Assembly (NCBI GenBank): GCA_963281255.1
Contig: OY725494.1
Span: forward strand, 1,067,934 to 1,131,933
Source of the DNA: Aphrocallistes beatrix
Taxonomy: Eukaryota; Porifera; Hexactinellida; Sceptrulophora; Aphrocallistidae
Direction: 5' to 3'
Length of the DNA: 64,000 nt
Made by a program: the position numbers and the translations under genes
Part shown: in pieces, positions 34,459 through 46,431 of the stretch
How positions within the stretch are numbered: position 1 is the stretch's first letter
Layout: each line of letters opens with the position of its first letter
The notes under the pieces: generated by a model
Databases searched by the model: none
Told to the model about the DNA's origin: nothing
The model's input: the letters and a program-made list of their open reading frames with translations, nothing else

Positions 34459-35600
34459 GCTTTCTACATATAAGGCTCACAGTAACTTGCGGATTTTGGA
34501 CTGGAGATGCGGTAGAAGGGTGCCTTAAATCATTAGCCACGCACAATAGAGCTTAGGAATGTGTTACCAGCATATATAAATATTATATCAAAGTACCCAT
34601 ATCCGTTGTTAAAATTTAGATTAGTCATCATGTTTTTGCGCTATATATATTTGTGACAAATTTAGTGATTTTCAGAGGCCGCTTAAGGTTATTTCTAAGT
34701 GTTATTTATTATTAAGTTTTTCGCATTGAAATAAGCTATGAATGAGTTGATGCGAAAAATTTGGAATTTTTTCATGGAATATTGCTACATTCCAGGGTGT
34801 GTAATCTATATGTCTAAATTCAATGGTTTACGAGTTATTAGACAATTTATCATATTGGTCACATTTGGTAAATTGTCGAATATCTCATAAACCATTGAAT
34901 TTAGACAGGGAAATTATATTATCGCTTGATAAGAAGTACCGTAAACTGGGGCGACTTTGGCCCTAAGAGGTGACTTTGTCCCACAATAGCAATTTTAATA
35001 AAATATACTCAAACTTAGAAATATTGCGGTTTAAATACCTTTGGATATATTAAGAGTTTCATTCAACATATTATCAATGTGATTACAGTGATTCATAAGT
35101 TTGAGTATATTTTATTAAAATTGCTATTGTGGGGGGACAAAGTCACCTCTTAGGACCAGTCGCCTGAGTTTACGGTAGGCTATTGGTTTTGAAGATATGA
35201 CCCCAACTGACCAAAATACGTTTCCACAGCAACACTGGAATGTAGGAATATTCCTTGAAAAAAATCCAAATTTTTCGCATCAACCCATTCATAGCTCAAT
35301 TCTATGCGAAAAACTTTGTAATAAAAACACTTAGAAGTGCCGCTAAACGGCCTCTGAAAATCGCCAATTTTGTCACAAATATAACCTATTTCGCAACCAT
35401 ATGGTAACTAATCTAAATTTGAACAACGAATATGGGTACTTTGATACCGTATTTATATATGTTGGTAATACATTCCTAAGCTCTATTGTGCGTGGCTAAT
35501 GATTTAATGCATCTCATGTATTAGTTCAACCATCTTCTACCGCATCCCTAGTCCAAAATCCGCAAGTTACTGTGAGGTTTTATATGTAGTAGGCTATGGT
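34459..35600. repeat. Fold-back element FB3
   Basis: CATAGCTTTCTACATATAAG on the left, inverse ending GTAGTAGGCTATG on the right. The arms pair over more than 300 bases. Interrupted by a TA-flanked MITE at 34939-35175. Flanks do not form a clean duplication. Confidence 0.7.
34939..35175. mobile_element. TA-flanked palindromic MITE
   Basis: Starts CCGTAAACTGGGGCGACTTT and ends AGTCGCCTGAGTTTACGG, with TA on both sides (34937-34938 and 35176-35177). Arms of about 90 bases pair almost fully, including GGGACAAAGTCACCTCTTAG. Confidence 0.8.
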
Positions 35601-35879
35601 GCCAGTAAAAATAGTAATTATAACTTAGTTTGTTTTAGATTCATGCTAAACTAAATATTACTTCTCAAACAAGCTGTGAATACTTTATAGTTATGCATCT
35701 GATTCTAAGACATGACTTAATCAAGGTCAATCTTTCAATATTAGCTATATTTGTTTGTATTTAAGAATTAAATAAAATGATTATTTACCAATTTCATTAT
35801 CGTCAATTAAACGCATGTCTCTGAATGGTACTTGCTCCTTTTCTTCTCGAAGTTGATTCAGCTAAGAGCTAAGCAAGGC

Positions 35880-36345
35880 AAAGAGTTTTCGAGATAGGTT
35901 CAATATCCTCGATGCATACAACGATACAGAATTTATACAGTTACATGAATAAATTATCCAGTCTCTTCGATCTACTATTAGGTCTCATTCTATACCAACA
36001 TTTACTCAAATCGCTCTCTAAATTCTATTTCTTGGTTCTTTTCAGACAGTAATTCCAACTTCTCATGGAATTTCAACCTATATCAAGGTGCATCGCTGCT
36101 GAATCGGATTCACTGTGCACTGACATAGGAATTTATTACTTTTCCAAACCAAGAAGACAAACTAGAAATTCAGCAATCGTTTCTAGAGAAGGATGGATTT
36201 CCTTAAGTGCTAGGATACATTGACTGCTCACTTGTTCCAATTATTGCACCTTCAGAGATCGAAGCGATTTATGTAAATATAAAGAATGATCATTCGATAA
36301 GCATCCAAGCCATTTGTGAAAACAATATGAAATTTCCTTTTAGTT
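35880..36345 (+). pseudogene. Harbinger (PIF) transposase relic
   Basis: Frames are broken, but a clear block LGYIDCSLVPIIAPS followed by YVNIKNDHSISIQAICE matches the first catalytic Asp region of Harbinger transposases ('IDG-H--I--P', then 'N-K--HS-N-Q'). Upstream pieces (PTFTQIALSKFYFLV, RNSAIVSREGWI) fit less clearly. Dead. Confidence 0.65.
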
Positions 36346-36374
36346 AATCAAATCATCTTCCAATTTACGAAAGC

Positions 36375-36775
36375 CCATGGAAAAGCGGAATAAGCTCGAA
36401 TTATTTCAATATTGGAAAAGGCCGAATTGTCAGAACTGGAATAAAGCCGAATGATCACTTTGGAAACAGAAGAAGAATGGTGTTATTTTGTGAAATAAAG
36501 AAGGGGGGGTTGATTGGAAGCGTTTTTTGTTTTGTTATTGTGATATACTAGGGGTTTTGAACTTTTGACGCATAATAATATCAAAATTCGCACTTTAAGG
36601 CGGTTTTTAAGTAAATGTAATTAAAATAAATGTTGTCACTTGTTTATTCCAGTGTTACGTATACACCATATTATTCGACTCTTTCCAGTTTTGAAAATTC
36701 GGCCTTATTCTAGTGTTGGAACAATTTGTCCTTAGTCCAGTTCTGATAATTCGGCCTTATTCAGTCAACCCACGA
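36375..36775. mobile_element. MITE with GGCCGAATTGTCAGAACTGG termini
   Basis: AAAGGCCGAATTGTCAGAAC near 36416 is mirrored by CCAGTTCTGATAATTCGGCC near 36726, with second weaker inverted units on both sides. No gene. Borders are approximate. Confidence 0.6.
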
Positions 36776-37294
36776 GTGTTATCTGATCCAAAATCCTCAC
36801 TAAATTGCATAGATCTCAAAAGGTATGCTTCCTATGTTAAATATAATTATACCAGAGCGTTTGGGAATTTCATAAAACGTCTCAAAAGAGTCATCGAGTC
36901 ATGACTCGCTGACTCGAGTAATCAGCAGCCGTATTCACTAAGATCTTAAGCACTAAGATCGATCTTAAGTCTTAAGATCGATCTTAGTTAAGATGGATCT
37001 TAAGATCGAAATTAGAGCTATTCACTAAGAATTAAGATCGAACTTAAGATCGATCTTAGTTAATATCGAACTTAGAAATAACGTTAGGGTTAATATGATT
37101 AGAATATAGCATTATACTAATCAAATACAAAACTGAAGTATAATATTAGTAATGGTAAGCAGTCATTTATTATTAATCTAGTAAAACTGAACAATATTTC
37201 TTCTTTTTGAACGAAATTGGGGAAATTAATGTCAAAATATTAGGAGCAAAGAAGATTGATTAACCCACTCCTGTAAGACATAGCTTCTATCTAT

Positions 37295-37882
37295 AGGGTG
37301 TCTCAAAAGTTCTGCAACAACCAATTTTACTTTGTTAATTTGACTAAGATCACTTGATTGTATTCCAAATTAGCCCCCATAAATGAAATCTAGCACCCTT
37401 CTAGCATAGAAATGAGCACAACTCATTACGCAAAAAAGATTCTCATAAAATTTTATATAATTACATACTAATTACTCAAAAATTTGGAGCTCAAAAGTGT
37501 TAAGTTTGAAGATCACTATTTTTCTAATGAAATATTACATCAATCACTTCTATATTCTGTAATTGATTCATAATACTAAAATAATATTATTACTTTTGAT
37601 TTGTGTAGCAGTAATCTTCGATACGAACGAGTATTTTTAAAGTATAGCCATGAAATGTACATGGGATGTGAGATTTTTTATTGAGTTAGAAAATATTCTT
37701 TACGAGACAATGAAATATATGATCCATCATTGCAAATAAATTGAGTAATACAGGCCATTGGAATACAAAATAATTAAGATAATCCTCTCTATTTTTGATT
37801 AAAATGAGGTATCGGATGTTCGATTAATTTATTTATGTATAATACATTAGCAAAATTTGTTGCAGAACTTTTGAGACACCCT
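37295..37882. mobile_element. Mariner-type MITE AGGGTGTCTCAAAAG
   Basis: AGGGTGTCTCAAAAGTTCTG at 37295 and the exact inverse ending CACCCT at 37882; at least 26 bases of each terminus match (through GCAACAA). The interior is AT-rich with no gene. Confidence 0.75.
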
Positions 37883-38329
37883 GTATGTAGTTGTACCGCC
37901 TGGAATGCCTGGTGAGTCTCTTACAATATCTGTGGTGAAATCTTGTTTTGACTTTGAATTCTATGATGAAAATTCAATGTTTTATGTATGCAATCTATAA
38001 TTATTCTACACTAGTCAATATCAAAGGAAGCGCTATCAAAGAGCACAAGTTGTATCTCATGCATTCATAATATTATACGTATTAAACAAAACATATAAAC
38101 AACAAGTGTCTTTGTATATTGTAACATGAAAACCTCTTTAAGACAAAATATAAACACTGGATATGAAAAGTACAATAAATTGAACGACGTTAAAATTTCT
38201 GCGCCATTTGGTGTTACGAAGATAATTGGTGTCATTAGTGGTTATGGTTAGTCGGCGTCCTCTCGTGTATATAAATTGCTGATGAGTACTTGCATTAACA
38301 ATACCAAACCAACTGGACAAATCCCGCAA

Positions 38330-38845
38330 AGCAAATTGGACCAGAGAAGAAGAGTGCAGTCTTATTAATGAAATTGAATCAGCAGGTGAGATTTTGAGAG
38401 GCTCAGGAAATTCTGCTGACAAAAATAGGAAGCCAGAAAGACTGGACAAACACTGCTGGACAGGTAGAAGACGAGGACATGCAATTATATCAGCAGATAG
38501 AAGTATTTCTGACTCTGCAGATCGGGCAACAGAGATGTTTCAAAACACCCCTGCTTTTAGCGGAATTACAGGTGCTGTTGATCTTTTTCAAAGCACCAGC
38601 TGAGAACAATGAAATTCCAATAGCATCAACAGTATCAACTGCAGGTCCCGTTGAATTTGAAGGTACTCCAATTTTAGAGTCTCCAGAAGTTGAAATCCCG
38701 ACAATATATACTCGTAAGCCATCAAAGAAATGTCGGAAGAGAAGGCGAACTGTTGATGAGCAAGATGATTCGGTCGAACTCTTGAAGGCTGCAGACTTAC
38801 TTCCATTACAGCAGGTTGATAGAAGAGCAGAGGGACTATTATAGA
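38330..38845 (+). pseudogene. Myb/SANT-like accessory protein relic of a Harbinger element
   Basis: One frame gives NWTREEECSLINEIESAGEI, the start of a Myb/SANT-like (MADF-related) DNA-binding domain; a frame change is needed to reach the expected Trp (WTNTAGQV). Further down another frame gives a proline- and acid-rich linker and a basic tract KKCRKRRRTVDEQD, then a leucine-rich end. Such proteins accompany the transposase in Harbinger elements. It lies inside a TIR element, so it is not read here as a host gene. Confidence 0.45.
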
Positions 38846-39090
38846 TTGAAACGTCAGAGACTGCTGGAAAAAATCAATAGGAAAATAGGATCAAAGTGAT
38901 TATTATCAGTCATGTGAATCAATATATAAAGCCTGTCTCTATAATTGTGCATATTAGAATGAGTGTAAGATTATATGATCAAAGAATGTATGTTTGTTTA
39001 TTCATACAAATCCATGAAGAATTTGCCACGAATATAGCATGTGATACATGTTGCGATGTTACACAAAATAAGAGAAATGTTTTTAAAATA

Positions 39091-39280
39091 CAGAGTCAAC
39101 TCCGCTTAATAGGGTCACTGTTTAATCGGGTCAACCGCTTAATCGGGACACTTTTGGCAGGACCGGAATAGCTCCCGCACATAGAAGCTAATGCAAAATA
39201 TTTTCGGTTAATAGGGTCCTCCGCTTAATCGGGTCAAAATGTCCTCTGACCGATGTGACCCTATTAAGCGGAGTCGACTG
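39091..39280. mobile_element. Pogo-like MITE (CTCCGCTTAATAGGG)
   Basis: Ends CAGAGTCAACTCCGCTTAAT and AGCGGAGTCGACTG between TA dinucleotides. Internally a second inverted pair (TTAATAGGGTCCTCCGCTTA). Same family at 41053, 46244 and 49759. Confidence 0.85.
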
Positions 39281-39689
39281 TATTTAAATTTATTTGAAGT
39301 CTAGTATCAATCAAGGTAGATTAAATGTTCGATAGAAGTAAGTTTGAATAACATTTATGGAGTAATTAGTGAAAATCGAATCAATTCCAATACTTAAGAC
39401 ACCTCCATAGGTTGCTTAAAGTTCGGTCTTAAGTTCGGTCTTAAGATCGAACTTAAATCTTAGTGAATACCAATCTTAGTGAATACGACTTAAGATCGAA
39501 CTTAAGACTTAAGCACTAAGATCGATCTTAAGTTCGATCTTAAGTTCTTAGTGAATACGGCCGCTGATCTCATTAATGAGTCAGATGACTCGATGACTCG
39601 AGTCATTAGAGTTGATGACTTGTGAAAAGGCCTGGTTTATTCAAGTTTGAATGTATTTATATTTCAAATATTGGCCCAAAATATTGATT

Positions 39690-40437
39690 TTTGGCTATGG
39701 ATCCACTAAGTTCTGAGCTCAAACGAAAATGTCGACTCATCTTAAAATTATGACGTCATTGTCACCTTTTTTATAATTAGAAATTTCAGTTTTTTGACTA
39801 TAACTCAGCCATTTTAGGTGATAAAAGGCTGAAATTTTGATAGAATGTGTATATTAATATATCTCAGATATGATACAATTATTATAAAATGATGATTCAT
39901 CACTCTGTCATGACGTCATTATTACGCATCAACATTTTAAAAATTGCCCAATTTTGTGATTTTTCGTGTATATCGATTATAACAGTAGGACAGACGTATT
40001 TAGAGATATTATCTCCCTTATAATTAATCAATGTGACCCCAGGCACCCAAAGGGCGCCTCTAGCGGACACAAAGTGTCCGCCAGCCGCGCAACACAAGCA
40101 AGCGAAGCGCGGCTGGCATACACTTTGTGCCCGCCGGATGCTGCCGAAGGCCTAGGCTCATATTGATAAATTATATGGTAGATAACATCTCTTAATACGT
40201 CTGTATTACTGTTATAATCAATATCACTCGAAAAATGACCAAAATTTTAAAATTCATCTTTTGATGAGTAATGATGACGTCATAACAGAGTGATGAGTCA
40301 TCATTTTTATCAATATACACTTTCTATTAAAATTTCATCATCTAAAATGGTTGAGCTATAGTCGAAACACTGAAATTTATAATTATAAAATTTCAATCAG
40401 CTTCTGTGCCTGGCAGTTTCTTCAATCAATTAATTAC
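39690..40437. repeat. Two hairpin-tailed repeats joined tail to tail
   Basis: A plus-strand copy (39690-40115, 5' truncated) meets a minus-strand copy (about 40110-40437) within the GC tail, making a large palindrome. Both keep TGACGTCA blocks. The tail of the plus copy is AGGCACCC-AAA-GGGCGCCT and AGCGGACAC-AAA-GTGTCCGCC. Confidence 0.75.
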
Positions 40438-40449
40438 ATACTATATACA

Positions 40450-40745
40450 CAGTCGAACCTGCTATAACGGCCACTCTATATGACGGTCTCCTGTCTATAG
40501 TGGTCACCAATGATCAGTCCCGTCCGAAATTCCATAATATTGAACCTGTATATAGCGGTCACCTGCTCAACGCGGCCAGCGGCCACCCGTTTGTAGTCCA
40601 TTACTGACCCTAAAACTGTCTATAACGGTCACTACCTGTTTATAACGGCCATCACCTTTTTCACCTTTTTATGTGTTTATTATAGGACCTGTTACGAACG
40701 ATAAACAAGTTTCATGTAATTACTTTAAGTAATGGAACTACATGT
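40450..40745. mobile_element. Pogo-like MITE (GAACCTGCTATAACGG), truncated
   Basis: CAGTCGAACCTGCTATAACG and repeated TATAGCGGTCAC units match the intact element at 45385-45720 in opposite orientation; the right end is lost. Confidence 0.65.
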
Positions 40746-41052
40746 AGTAACTATGTTTCATTTTAGATAGGAGTTTTCGCATCTATGTTGAATTTACAAA
40801 AAGTTATCACATTTATAATTGCTGAAAAAAAGTCTCAGAAAATAGGATTTAGAAAATATTTATATTTGTCCCGAAATTTCCAATTTCAAAAACTTTCACC
40901 TTCAAAAGTGTGAAAAACTGGTCATTCATCCTTGGCGACACAAAAATAACCCCATCCGATATTATCCGCCGGAATCCCAGATCTATAACTTCTTTCAAAC
41001 AATGCCAGGTTATCATTTGAATCCAGCATTGAATTTCCAGCAATTTGATATA

Positions 41053-41240
41053 CAGTCGACTCCGCTTAATAGGGCCACTGTTTAATCGGGTCAGCCGCTT
41101 AATCGGGCCACTTTTGGCAGGACCGGAATAGCTCTCACACATAGAAGCTAATACAAAATATTTTCGGTTAATAGGGTCCTCCGCTTAATCGGGGCAAAAT
41201 GTCCTCTGACGGATGTGGTCCTATTAAGCGGAGTCGACTG
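41053..41240. mobile_element. Pogo-like MITE (CTCCGCTTAATAGGG)
   Basis: CAGTCGACTCCGCTTAATAG and its exact inverse between TA dinucleotides; 188 bases, close to the copy at 39091. Confidence 0.88.
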
Positions 41241-41358
41241 TATATATTGACAATATTTGGAGAATTTCTTGGTTGTCCATGCCTAGCAACGGCTAGGATT
41301 ATTTTCACATCCCTGGCCGTTGCTAGGAACCCGCGGCCAAAAAATTTACACACATATA

Positions 41359-41836
41359 CAGTACCCGGACAAAAGTATTCGACCACCGCGAAAACCTCCA
41401 TGCAAATAGTATTAAAGTGGCTCTATTTATAATGGAATATGTACTCAAACTGTAAGAAATATTATATTTTTGATTTCTAATTCGTAAACTCCACATCCAA
41501 ATTATCCATTTTTGAAGCTTTCAACACAAATACTAATTCCAATGTAGAAATTTATCAACGTGTGCCACTTTGTGTCACTAATTGCCATCATATTTAATGG
41601 CCCTGACTAGGGACAAGTTGCATCAGGTATCGAAGGTAGATTTTTGAGAACTTGGTAGTTAGCAACTGTGTTGAAGCTCTCAATTATGAGTAATTAGAAT
41701 GTGCAGATTATGAATTTGAAATCAAAAGCAGAGTATTTCTTAAAGTTTGAGTACATATTTCAATGTCAATAAACCCACTTTAATACTATTTGTATGGTGG
41801 TTTTCGTGGTGGTCGAATACTTTTGTCCGGGTACTG
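41359..41836. mobile_element. Tc1-like MITE
   Basis: CAGTACCCGGACAAAAGTAT and ATACTTTTGTCCGGGTACTG between TA dinucleotides. No gene. Confidence 0.88.
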
Positions 41837-42239
41837 TATATAGAAACATTAATCGAGTTTTAATAGTGGATTCCTGGAAATTTAGTGCTGAGCACGAATT
41901 CATCAAAGTGATGATCTGGCATGGTTAAAAGAGGTTATACGAGTAGATATGAGACAATTCGCTTCAAAAAATGTGTCTCTTTTTGGGTGACACCAGGTGG
42001 TACAAGTGGTTCTAAGTGGCGAAATATTGGCATTGAAATTCTAAAAATCGAAATTAATGTTTAGGACCCCTAAAAAAAAATCTTTGTTCACATTAGAGAT
42101 ACTCCATGCTCCATATTAAGCGAACTTGGTTCAATACAAATCCTATCTAAAAAATGAAATTGGGACCAGGAGGTTAGTTCATAATAAACGAATGTTCACA
42201 TTAAGCGGGTTCATAATAAGCGACCCTGACTGTATTCTG

Positions 42240-42912
42240 TGAACATGGAGCACCACACACCTTCCAGACAGACAACGGATGTGAATTTACTATTAACCGG
42301 CTGAATACGACACTGCGCAATGGCGGATACAGGTACTTCTTACTCATAGTTGATCTCTTTTTACATTCGTCGAAGCAATCCCGCTGAAAGACCAGCAGAC
42401 CGCCACCTCCATCGTTAACGCATTCATGGAAGGATGGGTCTATCGTAGATATGGTGTACCAAATATTATGCTCACAGATCAGGAGAAGAATGTGGACGGG
42501 TTAGCGGTGCGGGAACTGTGCCACGACTTAGGGACTACTAAACGTCACACCACACCGTAACACCCGGAGTCCGATGGGATGCCGAAAGGCATATCGGCTA
42601 TGTCAAACAAGTGATACGTTGCTTGATGCTCGAACGCCACCTAGAAAAGGGCTCCTGGCCGTCGTTGCAAGAGGTTACTTTCTACTGCAATAATCTGGAC
42701 AACGCGTCGAATAAATATCTCCACACATGTTGGCGTTTGGCCGTCAGCCGAGATCACCAATCGATATGCTCATTAGCACTGATAATACTCCAACAAAAGT
42801 TACAGGGTCAGCCAGTCAGTATCTCGAAACAACGGTAAAGAAGAGGCAAGAATTGAGTGAAATTGCACGAGAAAACCAGGAGTGCACCCAATCGGTGGCT
42901 AAGAAAGTATGA
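42240..42912 (+). pseudogene. Composite integrase relic (Gypsy-like)
   Basis: Reads first a block FQTDNGCEFTI, which is a second-Asp integrase motif, then NGGYRYFLLIVDLF, a first-Asp motif, followed across frameshifts by EAIPLKDQQTATSIVNAFME, YGVPNIMLTDQ, HPESDGMP and QVIRCLMLERHLEKGSWPSL. The second series is the core of a Ty3/Gypsy-type integrase in normal order; the leading block does not belong in front of it. A minus-strand relative with the same odd order lies at 54840-55330. Many frame breaks; dead. Confidence 0.7.
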
Positions 42913-42929
42913 TAAAGGCAAGAAAACAT

Positions 42930-43210
42930 CCAACATCCAACATAACCACGGGAGATTGGGTCATGATTAATATGAAGGACTATTCGTATACATGTTTAGT
43001 TTGTAGTAAGAGTGAGAACTATCACAATTTACCACTTGTTTTGCATTAATATTTATTACACTCCATTAAATTTCAGCAAAATATAGATATGCTATACAGT
43101 TTGTATTTTGCACATAAGACTTGAAGTAATCCATGGAAAAATAACGTGGATAGGCTATAGTTACGTAGGCTGTGATACCTACATTATCCATTGGATCGTT
43201 ACGAAAAAAA
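42930..43210. repeat. Repeat unit that matches the P-element insertion flanks (empty site)
   Basis: Inverse copy of the sequence on both sides of the P element at 50128-53771 (flanks 50030-50127 and 53772-53930). Here the two flanks are contiguous, with a single GATATGCT at about 43086 where the other copy has a duplicated AGCATATC around the P element. Confidence 0.85.
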
Positions 43211-43319
43211 TTGTATAGAATATAACATATGCAGGTGTGACTTGAAAACGTATATTTATTAAAAAAAGGTTGAGAAGCACTGGCAGAGATAATAATTGTA
43301 CAAATGCTAAATACATATA

Positions 43320-43805
43320 CAGTACCCGAACAAAAGTATTCGACCACCACGAAAACCTCTATACAAATAGTATTGAAATCGAACTATTCACAGAGGAATA
43401 TGTTTTCAAACTGTAAGAAATACTCTATTTTTGATTTCAAATTCGTAATCTACATATTCGAATTAATCAGAATTGAGAGCATCAACACAATTACTAACTC
43501 CAAAGTTTTAAAATATTTACCTTTGATACCTGATGTACTTGTCCCAAGTCACTGCCTTTATATATGATGGCTATTAGTGACACAAAGTTGCACAAGTTGA
43601 TAATTTTCTACATTACTAGAACGAGTATTTGTGTTGAAGGTTTCAAAAATGAGTAATTCGGATGTGTAGTTTACGATTTAAAATAAAAAATAGAACATTT
43701 CTTACAGTCTGTAATACATTTAGCTATTCCTTTATAAATAGAGCCACTTTAATACTATTTGTATGGAGGTTTTCGAGGTGGTCGAATACTTTAGTTCGGG
43801 TACTG
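43320..43805. mobile_element. Tc1-like MITE
   Basis: CAGTACCCGAACAAAAGTAT and the inverse ending GGGTACTG between TA dinucleotides; close to the copy at 41359. Confidence 0.87.
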
Positions 43806-43892
43806 TATAAAATAACACTTTTCATATACTTTTGTCTGTATATAAATCTAGGCTATACTACTATTTAATAATGCACCCTTTTTTAATTGTGT

Positions 43893-44334
43893 ACAAACGC
43901 GCTTCGCTTGCTTACGGTGCGCGGCTGGCGGACACTTTGTGTCTGCCAGAGGCGCCTGGGGTCACATTGATTAATTTTAAGGGAAATAACATCTCTAAAT
44001 ATGTCTGTCTTACTGTTAAAATCGCTATCAATCGAAAAATCATCAAATTTGTCAATTTTTAAATCTTTGATGCGTAATGATGACGTCATAACAGGGTGAT
44101 GAGTCATCATTTTTTGAAGATATCACATGTGAAGATTATTGATATACATATATTATTAAAATTTCAGCCGTCTATCATCTAAAATGACTGAGTTATAGTG
44201 GAAAAACTGATAATTCTTATTATAAAAAAAGTGTCAATGACGTAATAACTTAGTGGAGCCATAGTAAAAGATCCCACATGCCGGAATTCAGCTTTATGTG
44301 CCTGGCAGTTTCTTCAATCAATTCGTTACATATA
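43893..44334 (-). repeat. Hairpin-tailed repeat, minus strand
   Basis: Read on minus: TGTAACGAATTGATTGAAGA to AAGCGCGTTTGT. The first tail hairpin is deleted; the second is GGCAGACAC-AAA-GTGTCCGCC. The TGACGTCA block near the tail is kept (near 44085). Confidence 0.78.
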
Positions 44335-44345
44335 TATATATATAT

Positions 44346-45333
44346 ATACAAGCACGCTTCGCTTGCTTGCGCTGCGCGGCTTGCGGACACTGCGTGTCCG
44401 CAGAGTCGCCCTGCGGGTGCCTGGAGTTACTCAACCTAACATATTTTGGGAATTTTCTTTTCTTTATATAAATATTTTAAACGGTCAACGAATAATTTCT
44501 CATATGGATCCGAAAATATGATATTCGAATATTCGTTGGAAGCTAGTCTCTAGCCTATTTTTGTGATTTGTTCACTTTACGTATCTATTGTAAACAAAAG
44601 TATACAAATTGATCATCAGATTTACTCGAAAATATAATATTCGAAATCTATACCCCTGAAAACCCCATGTCAACCGTTGAAAGCAAGTTTCTAGCATATT
44701 TTTGAGATTTGTTTACTTTATGTACTTATTGTAAACAAAAGTAAACAAATTGATCATCAAATTTACTCGAAAATATTATATTCGAAATCTACACTCCTGA
44801 AAACCCAATTGTCAACCGTTGAAAGCAAGTTTCTAGCATATCTCTGAGATTTGTTTACTTTATGTATCTATTGTAAACAAAAGTAAACAAATTAATTATC
44901 AAACTTAATCGAAAATATGATATTCGAAATCTATACCCCTAAAAACCCAATATCACCCGTTGGAAGCTAGTCTCTAGCAAAAATTTCAAAATTCGTCAAA
45001 AGGTGTGAAAATATATATATAAAGGTTTGAAAATATGCACATAATCTTTTTTATTGCTATACGTTATGATACATTTAAGATATCAAACATAAGTTGTGGC
45101 TTTGAAGTATTAATAACAAAGACAATATATTGTAGTGCCGTACAATGATTTCCATTGCGATAGTGCAGTCATATATTTTGTATAGAAAAGGTGTGAAAAT
45201 TGTTTTACATTTTTTTTGCAGAGGTGTTAAAATTTTGCTTAGATCTTAGAACTTAATCGTAGTCATATCATTTGACACCTACATGCCAATTTTCATATCT
45301 CTACGACTTGCCAATTCTTCAATCAATTCGGAC
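44346..45333 (-). repeat. Long relative of the hairpin-tailed repeat with a different interior
   Basis: On minus it begins TTTGTCCGAATTGATTGAAG and ends in the same GC tail (second hairpin TGCGGACAC-GCA-GTGTCCGCA, final CAAGCGAAGCGTGCTTG). The interior is unlike the common form: about three and a half tandem units of about 140 bases (GATTTACTCGAAAATATAAT, ACCCCTGAAAACCC, TTGTAAACAAAAGTAAACAA) between 44512 and 44990, then AT-rich sequence. Confidence 0.7.
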
Positions 45334-45384
45334 AAACACACACACAAAAAACAGAAATCCTAGCATTTTAATATATAAGATACG

Positions 45385-45720
45385 CAGTTGAACCTGTATA
45401 TAACGACCACCCAATGGACTGGACAAAATTGGCCGTTATACACAGGTGACGGTTATATACAGGTGATTGGCTTAATCCCCAGAAGGTATCAAGTAGTGCA
45501 ATAAATATCAAGTTTTTAGAAATCCATTACTTGAAGTAGTTATATGAAACTTGTTTATCGTTCGTAACAGGTCCTGTAATAAACAAATAAAAAGGTAAAA
45601 AAAAGGTGATGGCTGTTATATACAGGTTAATATTACAGAATTTCGGACGGGATTGTTCATTGGTGACCGCTATAGACAGGTGACCGTTATATAGAGTGGC
45701 CGTTATAGCAGGTTCGACTG
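45385..45720. mobile_element. Pogo-like MITE (GAACCTGTATATAACG)
   Basis: CAGTTGAACCTGTATATAAC and TTATAGCAGGTTCGACTG with inner repeats of GTGACCGTTATATACAGG in inverse orientation. TA follows the right end. Confidence 0.8.
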
Positions 45721-45774
45721 TATACGTATATATAAATAAATATATACAAATTAATCGATTCTTAATAGTAAGGA

Positions 45775-45985
45775 TGGTAGAATATCCGGGGCGATTTTAC
45801 TATTTATTGTAGAATAGCCCCCGGATAATCTACTTAGTAAATAATATAAGTATATTGTATAATATCCGGAGGCTATTCAACAATATAGTAGAATATCCGG
45901 AGGCTATTCAACAATATAGTAGAATATCCAGAGGCTATTCTACTATATTGTAGACTATCCAAGTCTATTCTACTATGGATGCTAA
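45775..45985. repeat. Tandem repeat of GTAGAATATCCGGAGGCTAT
   Basis: A unit of about 37 bases (TAGTAGAATATCCGGAGGCT plus ATTCAACAATA) is repeated four to five times, with inverse pieces at the left (ATAGCCCCCGGATAAT). Minisatellite. Confidence 0.75.
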
Positions 45986-46243
45986 AATATTATATGACAG
46001 TGGTATTTGGCCCCCCTGACCCCTTCTCCTTATGTCTATGCCCCCCATTCTGGTCACTATATATTATATTCAATGCCTGTGTAGCATCTCTATCGGCTGC
46101 CATAATATCTATATTATTCAATCACCTTATATATCAGGGGGGTCGCCCCCCTCCTTGACTTCGATGCCTATGTACACATTTATTATTGTATGTAATCCTT
46201 ACTATTAAAACTCGATTAATGTATATTTATTTATTTATATATA

Positions 46244-46431
46244 CAGTCGACACCGCTTAATAGGGTCACTGTTTAATCAGATCAATCGCTTAATCGGGCC
46301 ACGTTTGGCAGGACCGGAATAGCTCTCACACATAGAAGCTAATACAAAATATTTTCGGTTAATAGGGTTCTCCGCTTAATCGGGGCAAAATGTCCTCTGA
46401 CCGATGTGACCCTATTAATCTGAGTCGACTG
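46244..46431. mobile_element. Pogo-like MITE (CACCGCTTAATAGGG)
   Basis: CAGTCGACACCGCTTAATAG and its inverse between TA dinucleotides; 188 bases. The right inner end has mutated to TTAATCTGAG. Confidence 0.83.

Larger units (their letters stand above)
36887..39612. mobile_element. TIR element with AAGATCGATCTTAAG arrays (Harbinger-like)
   Basis: The left end contains GAGTCATCGAGTCATGACTC, ATCAGCAGCCGTATTCACTA and several copies of AAGATCGATCTTAAG. The right end is the inverse (CTTAGTGAATACGGCCGCTG, then GATGACTCGAGTCATT). The interior holds a MITE (37295-37882), a Myb/SANT-like relic (38330-38845) and a pogo-like MITE (39091-39280). I assign it to Harbinger only by the accessory protein and its neighbourhood. 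Confidence 0.55.

Noticed and set aside
38394-38844. A possible host gene with a basic KKCRKRRR tract
   Set aside because: It sits within a TIR element, needs frame changes to complete a Myb/SANT-like domain, and has no convincing splice sites.
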